From: Pseudomonas sp. Os17
Lineage (GTDB): Bacteria; Pseudomonadota; Gammaproteobacteria; Pseudomonadales; Pseudomonadaceae
Length of the DNA stretch: 64,000 nucleotides
Direction of reading: 5' to 3'
Assembly: GCF_001547895.1 (NCBI RefSeq)
Contig: NZ_AP014627.1
Coordinates: forward strand, 2,049,501-2,113,500
The position numbers and the translations under genes were made by a program. The notes beneath the pieces were generated by a model. It was not told the origin of the DNA. It saw only the letters and a program-made list of their open reading frames with translations, and made no database searches. This document shows positions 31,606-41,600 of the stretch, piece after piece (the stretch's first letter is position 1; each line of letters opens with the position of its first letter).

Positions 31606-32910
31606 TTAGCGCTGGTGCACCTGCCGGCCAGCGGCGTAGGTCTGCAGCACGGTGCGATCATCCCCCAGGGTCATCAGCACGAACAGGGTTTCGGCGATGC
31701 TCTTGGCTTGCTTCAGGCGGTAGCTGAGCAGCGGTGTGGCGTGGTAATCGAGGACCACGAAGTCAGCGTCGGTGCCCGGGTGCAGGGTGCCGATCTTGTC
31801 CTCCAGGCGCAGGGCCCGGGCGCCGCCCAGGGTTGCCAGGTACAGCGACTTGAACGGGCTCAGGCGCGCGCCTTGCAGTTGCATGACCTTGTAGGCCTCG
31901 TTGAGGGTCTGCAGCAGCGAGAAGCTGGTGCCGCCACCGACGTCGGTGCCCAGGCCGACGTTGAGCTTGTGCTTTTCCGCCATCGGCAGGTTGAACAGGC
32001 CGCTGCCGAGGAAGAAGTTCGAGGTCGGGCAGAAGGCCACGGCCGAGCCGGTCTGCGCCAGGCGAGCGCATTCCTCGTCGCACAGGTGCACGCCGTGGGC
32101 GAACACCGAACGCTCACCCAGCAACTGGTAGTGGTCGTAGACGTCGAGGTAGCCCTTGCGCTCCGGGAACAGTGCCTTGACCCATTCGATTTCCTGCAGG
32201 TTTTCACTGATGTGGGTCTGCATGTAGAGGTTGGGGTACTCGGTCAGCAACTGGCCGGCCAGGGTCAGTTGCTCCGGGGTACTGGTCGGCGCGAAGCGTG
32301 GAGTGACGGCGTAGTGCAGGCGGCCCTTGCCGTGCCAGCGCTCGATCAGCGCCTTGCTTTCCTGGTAGCCGGATTCGGCGGTGTCGGTCAGGTAGTCCGG
32401 GGCGTTGCGGTCCATCATCACTTTGCCGGCGATCATCCGCAGGTCGAGTTTCTCGGCGGCTTCGAAGAACGCGTTGACCGACTGCGGGTGCACGCTGCCG
32501 AACACCAGGGCGGTGGTGGTGCCGTTGCGCAGCAGTTCCTTGATGAAGATGTCCGCCACTTCATCGGCGTGGGCCTGGTCGGCGAACTGGCTTTCGCAGG
32601 GGAAGGTGTAGGTGTTCAGCCAGTCCAGCAGTTGCTCGCCGTAGGCACCGACCATGCCGGTCTGGGGCAGGTGGATATGGGTGTCGATGAAGCCGGGGGT
32701 GATCAGGGCATCCGGATAGTGCTCGACCTGCACCTGGGCGGGCAGGTTGGCCAGCAGTTCGCTGGCGTGGCCGAGGGCGCTGATCCGGCCGTCCTCGACC
32801 ACCAGCAGGCCGTCTTCGAAATACTCGTAGGAGGCTTCGATGCCGACTTCGGCCGGGTCGGCGATGCTGTGCAGGATGGCGGCTCGGTAGGCTTTGCGAG
32901 TTAAAGGCAT
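31606..32910 (-). CDS. guaD: Guanine deaminase
   Basis: 434-residue amidohydrolase that converts guanine to xanthine. Metal-site motifs: PGFIDTHIH (72-80; His78, His80), THISEN, AHGVHLCDEE and GLGTDVGGGTSFS with its Asp. Length and the DTHIHLPQTG block are those of bacterial GuaD. It follows xdhC by 23 nt at the end of xdhA-xdhB-xdhC-guaD, so guanine is turned to xanthine and then oxidised to urate by the same operon. Confidence 0.93.
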   Translation of the reverse strand: MPLTRKAYRAAILHSIADPAEVGIEASYEYFEDGLLVVEDGRISALGHASELLANLPAQVQVEHYPDALITPGFIDTHIHLPQTGMVGAYGEQLLDWLNTYTFPCESQFADQAHADEVADIFIKELLRNGTTTALVFGSVHPQSVNAFFEAAEKLDLRMIAGKVMMDRNAPDYLTDTAESGYQESKALIERWHGKGRLHYAVTPRFAPTSTPEQLTLAGQLLTEYPNLYMQTHISENLQEIEWVKALFPERKGYLDVYDHYQLLGERSVFAHGVHLCDEECARLAQTGSAVAFCPTSNFFLGSGLFNLPMAEKHKLNVGLGTDVGGGTSFSLLQTLNEAYKVMQLQGARLSPFKSLYLATLGGARALRLEDKIGTLHPGTDADFVVLDYHATPLLSYRLKQAKSIAETLFVLMTLGDDRTVLQTYAAGRQVHQR

Positions 32911-32933
32911 GGGGATTCTCGGTGTGTGGCGTT

Positions 32934-33776
32934 TCAGTTCGAAGCCTGACTGCGGCGCGAAGCCGGCAGCAGTTTGGCAATGGGTTCGGCGCTGGCGCTG
33001 GGCTGGCCGAAATGGGCGTTATAGGTGGCGATGATCTCACCGGCGATGGAGATGGCGATTTCCACAGGCAACTTGCCTTTGACTTCGCCCAGGCCCATCG
33101 GGCAGCGCATGCGTTGCAGGGTGGCGGCGTCGAAACCGCGGTCGCGCAGGCGATGCTCGAACTTGACCCGTTTGGTCTTCGAGCCGATCAGGCCGAAATA
33201 GGCAAAGTCGTTGCGCTTGAGCAGGGCGGCGGTCAGCTCCAGGTCCAGTTGGTGATTATGGGTCATGACGATGCAGTAGCTGCCAGGAGGCAGGTTGTCG
33301 ATTTCTTCCACCGGCTCTTCGCTGACGATCTTGTGCACGCCCGGGGGAATCTGTTCCGGGAACTCCTGTTCCCGGGAATCGATCCAGCGCACCCGGCAGG
33401 GCAGGCTCGCCAGTAGCGGCACCAGGGCGCGGCCGACGTGTCCGGCGCCGAATACGGCGATCTGCGCCTGTACCTGGCCCATGGGCTCGAACAGCAGCAC
33501 CGTGGCACCGCCGCAGCATTGGCCAAGGCTGGCGCCAAGGCTGAAGCGCTCCAGGTGGGTGGCCTGCTTGCCGGCGGCGAGCATCTCCCGGGCGATCTGC
33601 ATGGCCTTGTATTCCAGGTGGCCGCCGCCGATGGTGTCGAACGCCCGAGTGGCGCTGACGACCATCTTCGAGCCGGCGTTACGCGGCGTCGAACCGAGTT
33701 CTTCGATGATGGTCACCAGCACGCAGGGCTCTCCCTGGGTCTGCAGGTCGGCGAGGGCGCTGATCCAGTTGTACAT
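32934..33776 (-). CDS. xdhC: XdhC, xanthine dehydrogenase maturation factor
   Basis: 280-residue XdhC/CoxI-family chaperone that binds molybdenum cofactor, promotes its sulfuration and inserts it into XdhB. N-terminal block CVLVTIIEELGSTPRNAGSKMVV and the Rossmann-like C-terminal domain (IAVFGAGHVGRALVPLLA, GLIGSKTKR, CPMGLGEVKGK) are typical. ATG 33776 is preferred to GTG 33782 because GAGG lies five bases before the former. Between xdhB and this gene is a 93-nt gap holding a REP hairpin. Confidence 0.92.
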   Translation of the reverse strand: MYNWISALADLQTQGEPCVLVTIIEELGSTPRNAGSKMVVSATRAFDTIGGGHLEYKAMQIAREMLAAGKQATHLERFSLGASLGQCCGGATVLLFEPMGQVQAQIAVFGAGHVGRALVPLLASLPCRVRWIDSREQEFPEQIPPGVHKIVSEEPVEEIDNLPPGSYCIVMTHNHQLDLELTAALLKRNDFAYFGLIGSKTKRVKFEHRLRDRGFDAATLQRMRCPMGLGEVKGKLPVEIAISIAGEIIATYNAHFGQPSASAEPIAKLLPASRRSQASN

Positions 33777-33821
33777 GTTCACCTCGACATCTTGGTGGTC
33801 TGTCCGAGTCTTTTGCCGGCA

Positions 33822-33854
33822 GGCCCGCTCCCACGGCTGTTGCAGGAGCGGGCC
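33822..33854. repeat. REP hairpin in the xdh operon
   Basis: GGCCCGCTCC (33822-33831) pairs with GGAGCGGGCC (33845-33854), flanked by further GC pairing; typical Pseudomonas REP. It lies inside the operon between xdhB and xdhC and may alter relative mRNA levels. Confidence 0.8.
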
Positions 33855-33869
33855 GGCCCGCGGCGGCCA

Positions 33870-36269
33870 TTACAGCGGTGCCAGCTCGACGTGCTGATCC
33901 GTGCCCCTGCTCACCTGCAAGCGGCGCATCTGCTCGCAGCCCCACAACACCCGCTCGGGAGTCGCCGGTGCATCGATCTGGGGCTGGTGACGGTAGTCGC
34001 CGAGGCTGGCCACCGCGTCCTTGATCGCGCACCAGGCGGCGATACCGAGCATGAACGGCGGTTCGCCCACGGCCTTGGAGTGGAACACCGTGTCTTCCGG
34101 GTTCTTGCGGTTTTCCACCAGCTTGACCCGCAGGTCCGCAGGCATGTCCGCCACCGCCGGGATCTTGTAGCTGGCCGGGCCGCAGGTCATCAGCTTGCCC
34201 TTGGCGTTCCACACCAGCTCCTCGGTGGTCAGCCAGCCCATGCCCTGGATGTAGCCGCCCTCGACCTGGCCGATGTCGATGGCCGGGTTCAGCGAGGCGC
34301 CGACGTCATGCAGGATGTCGGTGCGCAGCATCTTGTACTCGCCGGTCAGGGTATCGACGATCACTTCGGCACAGGCGGCGCCGAAGGCGTAGTAGTAGAA
34401 CGGCCGGCCCCGGGCCTGGGCGCGGTCGTAGTAGATCTTCGGGGTCTTGTAGAAGCCGGTGCTGGACAGCGACACCTGGGCGAAATAGGCCTGCTGGATC
34501 AGTTCCTCGAAGGTCAGGATTTGCTCGCGAACCCGCACGTGGCCGTTGTGGAACTCCACGTCTTCCTCGCTGACCTGATACTTGCGCGCGGCGAATTCCA
34601 CCAGGCGGTTCTTGATGGTCTGCGCGGCATTCTGCGCGGCCTTGCCGTTGAGGTCGGCGCCACTGGACGCGGCGGTGGGCGAGGTGTTGGGCACCTTGTC
34701 GGTGTTGGTGGCGGTGATCTGTACCCGCCCGATGTCCACCTGGAACACTTCGGCCACCACTTGCGCCACCTTGGTGTTCAGGCCCTGGCCCATTTCCGTG
34801 CCGCCGTGGTTCAGGTGGATGCTGCCGTCGGTGTAGACGTGGATCAGCGCTCCGGCCTGATTGAGGAAGCTGGCGGTGAAGGAGATGCCGAACTTCACCG
34901 GGGTCAGCGCCAGGCCCTTTTTCAGGATCGGGCTATTGGCGTTGTACAGGCGGATGGCTTCGCGGCGTTCCGCGTACTGGCTGCTGGCTTCCAGTTCGGC
35001 GGTCATTTCCTCGAGCATGTTGTGCTCGACGGTCTGGTAGTAGTGGGTGACGTTGCGTTCGGTCTTGCCGTAGTAGTTGGCCTTGCGCACCGCCAGCGGG
35101 TCCAGGTGCAGGTGGCGGGCGATGGCGTCCATCACTTCCTCGATGGCGACCATGCCTTGCGGGCCGCCGAAGCCGCGGTAGGCGGTGTTTGACGCGGTGT
35201 TGGTCTTGCAGCGATGGCCGTTGATGGTGGCGTCGCCCAGGTAGTAGGCGTTGTCGGCGTGAAACATCGCCCGGTCGACGATGGACGCCGAGAGGTCCGG
35301 CGAGCAGCCGCAGTTGCCGGCCAGTTCCAGCTGGATGCCGTGCAGGCGCCCGTGGCTGTCGAAGCCCACGTCGTATTCGATGTAGAAGGGGTGGCGCTTG
35401 CCGGTCATCAGCATGTCTTCGACCCGCGGCAGGCGCATCTTGGTCGGCTGGCCGGTGAGGCGGGCAATCACCGCGCACAGGCAGGCGGGGCTGGCGGCCT
35501 GGGTTTCCTTGCCACCGAAACCACCGCCCATGCGACGCATGTCGACCACGATCTTGTTCATCGACACGTCGAGCACTTCCGCCACCAGCTTCTGTACTTC
35601 GGTGGGGTTCTGGGTCGAGCAGTAGACGATCATGCCGCCGTCCTCGGTGGGCATGACCGAGGAAATCTGGGTTTCCAGGTAGAAATGCTCCTGGCCGCCG
35701 ATATGCAGGGTGCCCTGGATACGGTGTTCGGCGCTGGCCAGGGCGCCGGCCGAGTCGCCGCGCTGATGGGTGTGGCTGTCCAGCACGAAGTGGCGCTTGC
35801 GCAGGGCTTCCACCACATCCAGTACCGGCTCCAGGTCCTCGTACTCGATGATCGCGGCCATGGCCGCCTTGCGCGCGGTTTCCAGGTCACGGGCGGCAAC
35901 CGCCAGCACCGGCTGACCGACGAACTGCACGGTATCGATGGCCAGCAGCGGGTCGCCGGGCAGCAGCGGACCGATGTCCTTGAGGCCGGGAATGTCTTCG
36001 TGGGTTATGGCGATGCGCACGCCCTCGAAGGCGTAGCAGGGGCCGGTGTCGATGCTGATGACCTTGGCGTGAGCCCGGTCAGACAGCCGCGCGTAGACGT
36101 GCAACTGATTGGGGAATTCCAGGCGGTCATCGATGTACACGGCCTCACCGGACACGTGCTTGTCGGCACTGTCGTGCTTGACGCTGCGGCCGACGCCGGT
36201 GCTCAGGTCCTGTTGAAACAGGGCGGTCAGTTCGGCTTGAGTCTTCTCGACCTTGTGATGATTAGACAT
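33870..36269 (-). CDS. xdhB: Xanthine dehydrogenase molybdopterin-binding subunit
   Basis: 799-residue catalytic subunit. Molybdenum-site motifs of the xanthine oxidase family: GGGFGGKETQ, AYRGFGGPQG, GTEMGQGLNTK, SSGADLNGKAA and the catalytic glutamate in VGEPPF (E736). It oxidises hypoxanthine and xanthine to urate in the cytoplasm with XdhA passing electrons to NAD+. Overlaps the end of xdhA by eight bases. The product length and motifs indicate an intact enzyme. Confidence 0.95.
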   Translation of the reverse strand: MSNHHKVEKTQAELTALFQQDLSTGVGRSVKHDSADKHVSGEAVYIDDRLEFPNQLHVYARLSDRAHAKVISIDTGPCYAFEGVRIAITHEDIPGLKDIGPLLPGDPLLAIDTVQFVGQPVLAVAARDLETARKAAMAAIIEYEDLEPVLDVVEALRKRHFVLDSHTHQRGDSAGALASAEHRIQGTLHIGGQEHFYLETQISSVMPTEDGGMIVYCSTQNPTEVQKLVAEVLDVSMNKIVVDMRRMGGGFGGKETQAASPACLCAVIARLTGQPTKMRLPRVEDMLMTGKRHPFYIEYDVGFDSHGRLHGIQLELAGNCGCSPDLSASIVDRAMFHADNAYYLGDATINGHRCKTNTASNTAYRGFGGPQGMVAIEEVMDAIARHLHLDPLAVRKANYYGKTERNVTHYYQTVEHNMLEEMTAELEASSQYAERREAIRLYNANSPILKKGLALTPVKFGISFTASFLNQAGALIHVYTDGSIHLNHGGTEMGQGLNTKVAQVVAEVFQVDIGRVQITATNTDKVPNTSPTAASSGADLNGKAAQNAAQTIKNRLVEFAARKYQVSEEDVEFHNGHVRVREQILTFEELIQQAYFAQVSLSSTGFYKTPKIYYDRAQARGRPFYYYAFGAACAEVIVDTLTGEYKMLRTDILHDVGASLNPAIDIGQVEGGYIQGMGWLTTEELVWNAKGKLMTCGPASYKIPAVADMPADLRVKLVENRKNPEDTVFHSKAVGEPPFMLGIAAWCAIKDAVASLGDYRHQPQIDAPATPERVLWGCEQMRRLQVSRGTDQHVELAPL

Positions 36270-37716
36270 GAGCGGTCACCCGGGTTTCGATGTGCGGTGT
36301 TTGCAGTTCGATGAAGTATTTGCGCAGCAGGTTCTGTGCGCTCAACAGGCGGTATTCCTTGCTTGCTCGAAAGTCCGAAAGCGGTGTGAAATCCTGCGCC
36401 AGCGCGGCACAGGCGCGTTCGACCGTGGTCTGGTTCCAGGGCGCGCCCAGCAGCGCCGCTTCACAGCTACGGGCGCGCTTGGGAATGGCCGCCATGCCGC
36501 CGAAGGCGATGCGCGCATCGCTGACCACGCCGTTGTCGATGCGCAGGTTGAAGGCGGCGCAGACCGCGGAAATATCATCGTCCAGGCGCTTGGACACCTT
36601 GTAGGCGCGGAACAGTCGCTCGGCGCTGGCCCGGGGCACGATGATCTTCTCGATGAATTCGCTTTCCTGGCGGGCGGTGACCCGGTAGTCGATGAAATAG
36701 TCTTCCAGGGCCAGGGTGCGCCGCACTTCGCCCTTGCACAGAACGATCTGCGCGCCGAGGGCAATCAGCAGCGGCGGCGAGTCGCCGATGGGCGAGGCGT
36801 TGCCGATATTGCCGCCCAGGGTGCCCTGGTTGCGGATCTGCAGCGAGGCGAAGCGTTGCAGCAATTCGCCGAAGTCCGGGTATTCGGCACACAAGGCGTC
36901 GTAGCAGTCGGTGAGGGCGGTGGCGGCGCCGATTTCCAGACGATCGTCAAAGCGTTCGATGCGCTTCATCTCGGCAATGTTGCCGACGTAGATCATCACC
37001 GGCAGGGTGCGGTGGAACTGGGTCACTTCCAGGGCCAGGTCGGTGCCGCCGGCCAGCAACCGCGCTTGTGGATAGGCGTCGTAGAGGTCGGCCAGGTCGG
37101 CTACGGTCAACGGCACCAGGCAGCGCTTGTCGCCGCTGTTGAGCTCGCCGGTGTCCTTGGGGGCGATGGCCTTGAGGCGGCTGATGGTCTCGGCCTGGTG
37201 CGCGTCGAACTGGTCGCTCTGCCCGCCGCAGCAGGCCTGCTCGGCGGCAGCGAGGATCGGCCGGTAGCCGGTGCAGCGGCACAGGTTGCCGGCCAGGGCT
37301 TCATGGGCCTTGTGGGCGTCGGGCTGGCTGCTGTTTTTTTGCAGGGCGAACAGCGACATGACGAAGCCCGGGGTACAGAAGCCGCATTGCGAGCCGTGGC
37401 AGTCGACCATGGCCTGCTGCACGCTGTGCAGTTGCCCCTGGTGCTTGAGGCCCTCGACGCTGATCAGTTGCTTGCCGTGCAGGGAGGAGACGAAGGTCAG
37501 GCACGAGTTGAGGCTGCGATAGCGGATGCTTTCGCGGCCTTGCGCATCCGTCTGCAACTCGCCCACCACCACGGTGCAGGCGCCGCAGTCGCCGCTGGCG
37601 CAGCCTTCCTTGGTGCCGGATTTGCCCAGGTGCTCGCGCAGGTAGTTGAGCACGGTGAGGTTCGGGTCCAGGGCGTGCTCGCTACGGAGTTCCTGGTTGA
37701 ATAAAAACTGGATCAC
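36262..37716 (-). CDS. xdhA: Xanthine dehydrogenase small subunit (2Fe-2S / FAD)
   Basis: 484 residues. Plant-type [2Fe-2S] domain (C39, C44, C47 in KEGCASGDCGACTVV), second [2Fe-2S] helical domain (CGFCTPGF and LCRCTGYRPI), then a FAD-binding domain (LLAGGTDLALE, GNIGNASPIGDSPP). Start is GTG at 37716 with CGAGG upstream; no closer ATG gives a full N-terminus. First gene of the xdh operon; 266 nt upstream lies a divergent GntR regulator with two operator-like boxes between. Confidence 0.94.
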   Translation of the reverse strand: MIQFLFNQELRSEHALDPNLTVLNYLREHLGKSGTKEGCASGDCGACTVVVGELQTDAQGRESIRYRSLNSCLTFVSSLHGKQLISVEGLKHQGQLHSVQQAMVDCHGSQCGFCTPGFVMSLFALQKNSSQPDAHKAHEALAGNLCRCTGYRPILAAAEQACCGGQSDQFDAHQAETISRLKAIAPKDTGELNSGDKRCLVPLTVADLADLYDAYPQARLLAGGTDLALEVTQFHRTLPVMIYVGNIAEMKRIERFDDRLEIGAATALTDCYDALCAEYPDFGELLQRFASLQIRNQGTLGGNIGNASPIGDSPPLLIALGAQIVLCKGEVRRTLALEDYFIDYRVTARQESEFIEKIIVPRASAERLFRAYKVSKRLDDDISAVCAAFNLRIDNGVVSDARIAFGGMAAIPKRARSCEAALLGAPWNQTTVERACAALAQDFTPLSDFRASKEYRLLSAQNLLRKYFIELQTPHIETRVTAHV

Positions 37717-37774
37717 GGAAGGCCTCGCAGACTCTTTATTGTTGTTAAGCGAACTGAGCCGAATTTAGTCATGT

Positions 37775-37812
37775 CTGACTTTTCGGTCAATGATTTTCTG
37801 ACTTTCAGGTCA
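37775..37812. promoter_or_regulatory. Paired operator boxes between xdhA and gntR
   Basis: Two near-identical 15-base boxes, CTGACTTTTCGGTCA (37775-37789) and CTGACTTTCAGGTCA (37798-37812), each a CTGAC/GGTCA-type near-palindrome; centres are 23 bp apart, about two helical turns. They lie 59-96 bp before xdhA and are likely binding sites for the divergent GntR regulator. The rest of 37717-37982 shows nothing else. Confidence 0.65.
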
Positions 37813-37982
37813 GGAATTTTCCATGCTCAACATTCCAAGTATGAACGGCATTCGAGAAACCCCTTGATTGACATCCTTCTGCTTGTTTCATGCCAAATTC
37901 CCCTGTCGAGGCACTCCGCGATGATGTAGCAATTGCGCTACACTTCGCCGCTTGTGCCGTTTAAAGATTTTGAAGGAAAACC

Positions 37983-38642
37983 ATGACGTTCAAGGCGCCG
38001 GACAGCCTCGCCGAGCAGATTGCTCACCACCTCGCCGAACGTATCATTCGCGGGGATCTCAAGCCTGGGGAGCGTATTCAGGAACAGAAGGTCACCTTGG
38101 CCCTCAATGTCAGCCGTGGTTCGGTCCGCGAGGCCTTGCTGATTCTCGAGCGTCGCCATCTGATCGCCATCCTGCCGCGTCGCGGCGCGCATGTGACCGA
38201 GCTCACCGAGCACAAGGTCCGCAGCCTGTGCACCCTGATGAGCGAGCTGTACATCCTGCTGGGCAATTCCGTGGCCAGCGGCTGGGTGCAGCAGAGCGAC
38301 ATGGCGCCGTTCCTGCAGATCCAGCAGCGTCTGGAGAGTGCCTACGAGCGCCAGGACATCCGCGCCTTCGTTGAAGACAGCTTCAGCGTGATGCGGGCGG
38401 CCTATCCCTTTGCTAACAACCCGTACCTGCAGGAAACCGTCGAGAACCTGCAGCCGGCGATGAGCCGGGCCTATTACCTGGCACTGGAGCAGCGCAAGGC
38501 TTCGATGAGCGAGTACCTGGCGCTGTTCGAACAGTTGCTGGCTGCGGTACTGGCTCGTGATCTGCCGGAGATCCGCCAGGTGTTGACGGCCTACGCCCAG
38601 CGCAGCAGCGATCTGGTGGTGTCTGCGTTGGCGGATGCGTAA
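37983..38642 (+). CDS. GntR family regulator, FCD subfamily (xdh-linked)
   Basis: 219 residues: winged helix (about 10-75, LAEQIAHHLAERIIRGDLKPGERIQEQKVTLALNVSRGSVREALLIL) and a helical FCD-like C-terminal domain. Divergent from xdhA and separated from it by the paired boxes, so purine catabolism is its most likely regulon. Ribosome binding site GAAGGA. Its stop is two bases from the GTG of smc, so transcription of this regulator probably runs into smc; whether smc also has an internal promoter is not visible. Confidence 0.87.
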   Translation: MTFKAPDSLAEQIAHHLAERIIRGDLKPGERIQEQKVTLALNVSRGSVREALLILERRHLIAILPRRGAHVTELTEHKVRSLCTLMSELYILLGNSVASGWVQQSDMAPFLQIQQRLESAYERQDIRAFVEDSFSVMRAAYPFANNPYLQETVENLQPAMSRAYYLALEQRKASMSEYLALFEQLLAAVLARDLPEIRQVLTAYAQRSSDLVVSALADA

Positions 38643-38644
38643 AC

Positions 38645-41600
38645 GTGCGACTCAAGTGCATCAAGCTGGCGGGATTCAAGTCCTTCGTCGATCCGACCAC
38701 GGTGAACTTCCCCAGTAACATGGCGGCGGTGGTCGGGCCCAATGGCTGCGGCAAGTCGAACATCATCGACGCCGTGCGCTGGGTGATGGGCGAGAGTTCG
38801 GCGAAGAACCTGCGCGGCGAGTCGATGACCGACGTCATCTTCAACGGCTCCACCAGCCGCAAGCCGGTGAGCCAGGCCAGCATCGAACTGGTGTTCGACA
38901 ACTCCGACGGCACCCTGGTGGGGGAGTACGCGGCCTATGCGGAAATCTCCATCCGCCGCAAGGTGACCCGCGACAGCCAGAACAGCTATTTCCTCAACGG
39001 CGCCAAGTGCCGCCGTCGGGACATCACCGATATCTTCCTTGGCACCGGCCTGGGGCCGCGCAGCTACTCGATCATCGAGCAGGGCATGATCTCCAAGCTG
39101 ATCGAGGCCAAGCCCGAGGACCTGCGCAACTTCATCGAAGAAGCCGCAGGGATCTCCAAGTACAAGGAGCGTCGGCGCGAAACGGAAAACCGCATCCGCC
39201 GCACCCACGAGAACCTCGCCCGTCTGACCGACCTGCGCGAAGAGCTGGAGCGCCAGCTCGAACGCTTGCATCGCCAGGCCCAGGCCGCCGAGAAGTATCA
39301 GGAATACAAGGCCGAGGAGCGTCAGCTCAAGGCGCAGCTGTCGGCCCTGCGCTGGCAGGCATTGAATGAGCAGGTGGGCCAGCGCGAGTCGGTGATCGGC
39401 AGCCAGGAAGTCAGCTTCGAGGCGCTGGTGGCCGAGCAGCGCAACGCCGATGCCGCCATTGAGCGCTTTCGCGATGGGCATCACGAACTGTCCGAACGCT
39501 TCAATCTGGTGCAGGGGCGCTTCTATTCGGTGGGCGGCGATATCGCCCGGGTCGAGCAGAGCATCCAGCATGGGCAGCAGCGTCTGCGGCAGTTGCAGGA
39601 CGACCTCAAGGAAGCCGAGCGCGCGCGCCTGGAGACCGAGTCCCACCTGGGCCACGACCGCACCTTGCTGGCGACCCTGGGGGAAGAGCTGGCCATGCTC
39701 GAACCCGAGCAGGAAGTCACCGCCGCCGCTGCCGAGGAGGCGGCCGCGACCCTGGAAGAAGCCGAAACCACCATGCACGGCTGGCAGGAGCAGTGGGACG
39801 CCTTCAACCTGAGTTCCGCCGAGCCGCGACGCCAGGCTGAAGTGCAGCAGTCGCGCATCCAGCAGCTCGAAGGCAGCATGGAGCGCCTGTCCGAGCGTCA
39901 GCGGCGTCTGGCCGAGGAGCGCGAGCTGCTCTCGGCGGACCCGGAAGATGCGGCGATTCTCGAACTCAACGAGCAACTGGCCGCCAGCGAAGCGACCCTG
40001 GAAGACCTGCAGGCCAGCGAAGAGTCACAGGTCGAGCGCCTGGAACAGCTGCGTCAGCAATTGCAGCAGGCCACCCAGGCTCAGCAGCAGGCCCAGGGTG
40101 AACTGCAGCGGCTCAATGGTCGCCTGGCTTCCCTGGAGGCCTTGCAGCAAGCGGCACTCGACCCGGGCACCGGTACCGCGCAATGGTTGCGCGAGCAGCA
40201 GTTGGCCGAGCGTCCGCGCCTGGCCGATGGCATGCACGTGGAACCGGGTTGGGAACTGGCGGTGGAAACCGTGCTAGGCGCCGATCTGCAAGCGGTGTTG
40301 GTGGACGATTTTTCCGGTATCGATCTGGCCGGTTTTCAGCAGGGCGATCTGCGTCTGCTGAGCCTGCAAGGGGATGTTTCGCGCATGCCTGGCAGCCTGC
40401 TGGACAAGGTTGAATCCCAGGTCGATCTGGCGCCCTGGCTGGGCCAGGTCAAGCCGGTGGACAGCCTGGAACAGGCCCTGGCCTTGCGTGGGCAACTGAG
40501 TGCCGGACAGAGTCTGATCAGCCGTGATGGCTACTGGGTTGGCCGGCATTTTTTGCGGGTGCGTCGCGCCAGCGAAGCGGAAAGTGGCGTGTTGGCGCGG
40601 GGCCAGGAAATCCAGCAACTGACTCTGGAGCGCGATGAGCGCGAAGCCAGTGTCGAGGCCCTGGAAAGCCAGTTGCTCAACCTGCGGGCCCAGCAGCGTC
40701 AGCAGGAGAACGGTCGTGAACATCTGCGCCGCCTGTTGCAGGACGAAGCCCGCCAGCAGGGTGAATTGAAAGCCAAGCTGTCCGCCGGCAAGGCCAAGGC
40801 CGAACAACTGAACCTGCGGCGCACCCGTCTTGATGAAGAACTGGTCGAGCTGGGTGAGCAGCGTGAGCTGGAGCACGAACAGGTCGGCGAGGCGCGCCTG
40901 CAGTTGCAGGAAGCCCTCGACAGCATGGCCCTGGATACCGAGCAGCGTGAGCTGCTGCTGGCCCAGCGCGACAGCCTGCGCGAGCGCCTTGATCGGGTGC
41001 GCCAGGAGGCGCGCCAGCACAAGGATCACGCTCATCAACTGGCAGTCCGCATGGGCTCCCTCAAGGCCCAGCACGATTCCACTCGTCAGGCTCTGGAGCG
41101 CCTGGAGTTGCAATCCGAGCGCCTGACCGAAAAGCGCGAGCAGCTCAGCCTCAATCTGGAGGAGGGGGAGGCGCCTCTGGAGGAGTTGCGTCTCAAGCTC
41201 GAAGAGCTGCTGGAAAAGCGCATGACCGTGGATGTCGAACTCAAGACTGCGCAGATCGCCCTGGAAGATGCCGACCGCGAGCTGCGTGACGCCGAGAAGC
41301 GCCGCAACCAGGCCGAGCAGCAATCGCAGCTGATTCGCGGCCAGCTGGAACAACAGCGCATGGAGTGGCAAGCCCTGACCGTGCGCCGCAAGACCTTGCA
41401 GGAGCAGCTACTGGCTGATGGCTATGACCTCGACGGCGTGCTGGCGACCCTGACCGCAGAAGCCAGCGAACAGGCCGCCGAAGAGGAACTGGAGCGTATT
41501 GCCGCGCGGATCCAGCGCCTGGGCGCGATCAACCTCGCGGCCATCGACGAATACCAGCAGCAGTCCGAGCGCAAGCGCTATCTGGATGCCCAGGATGCTG

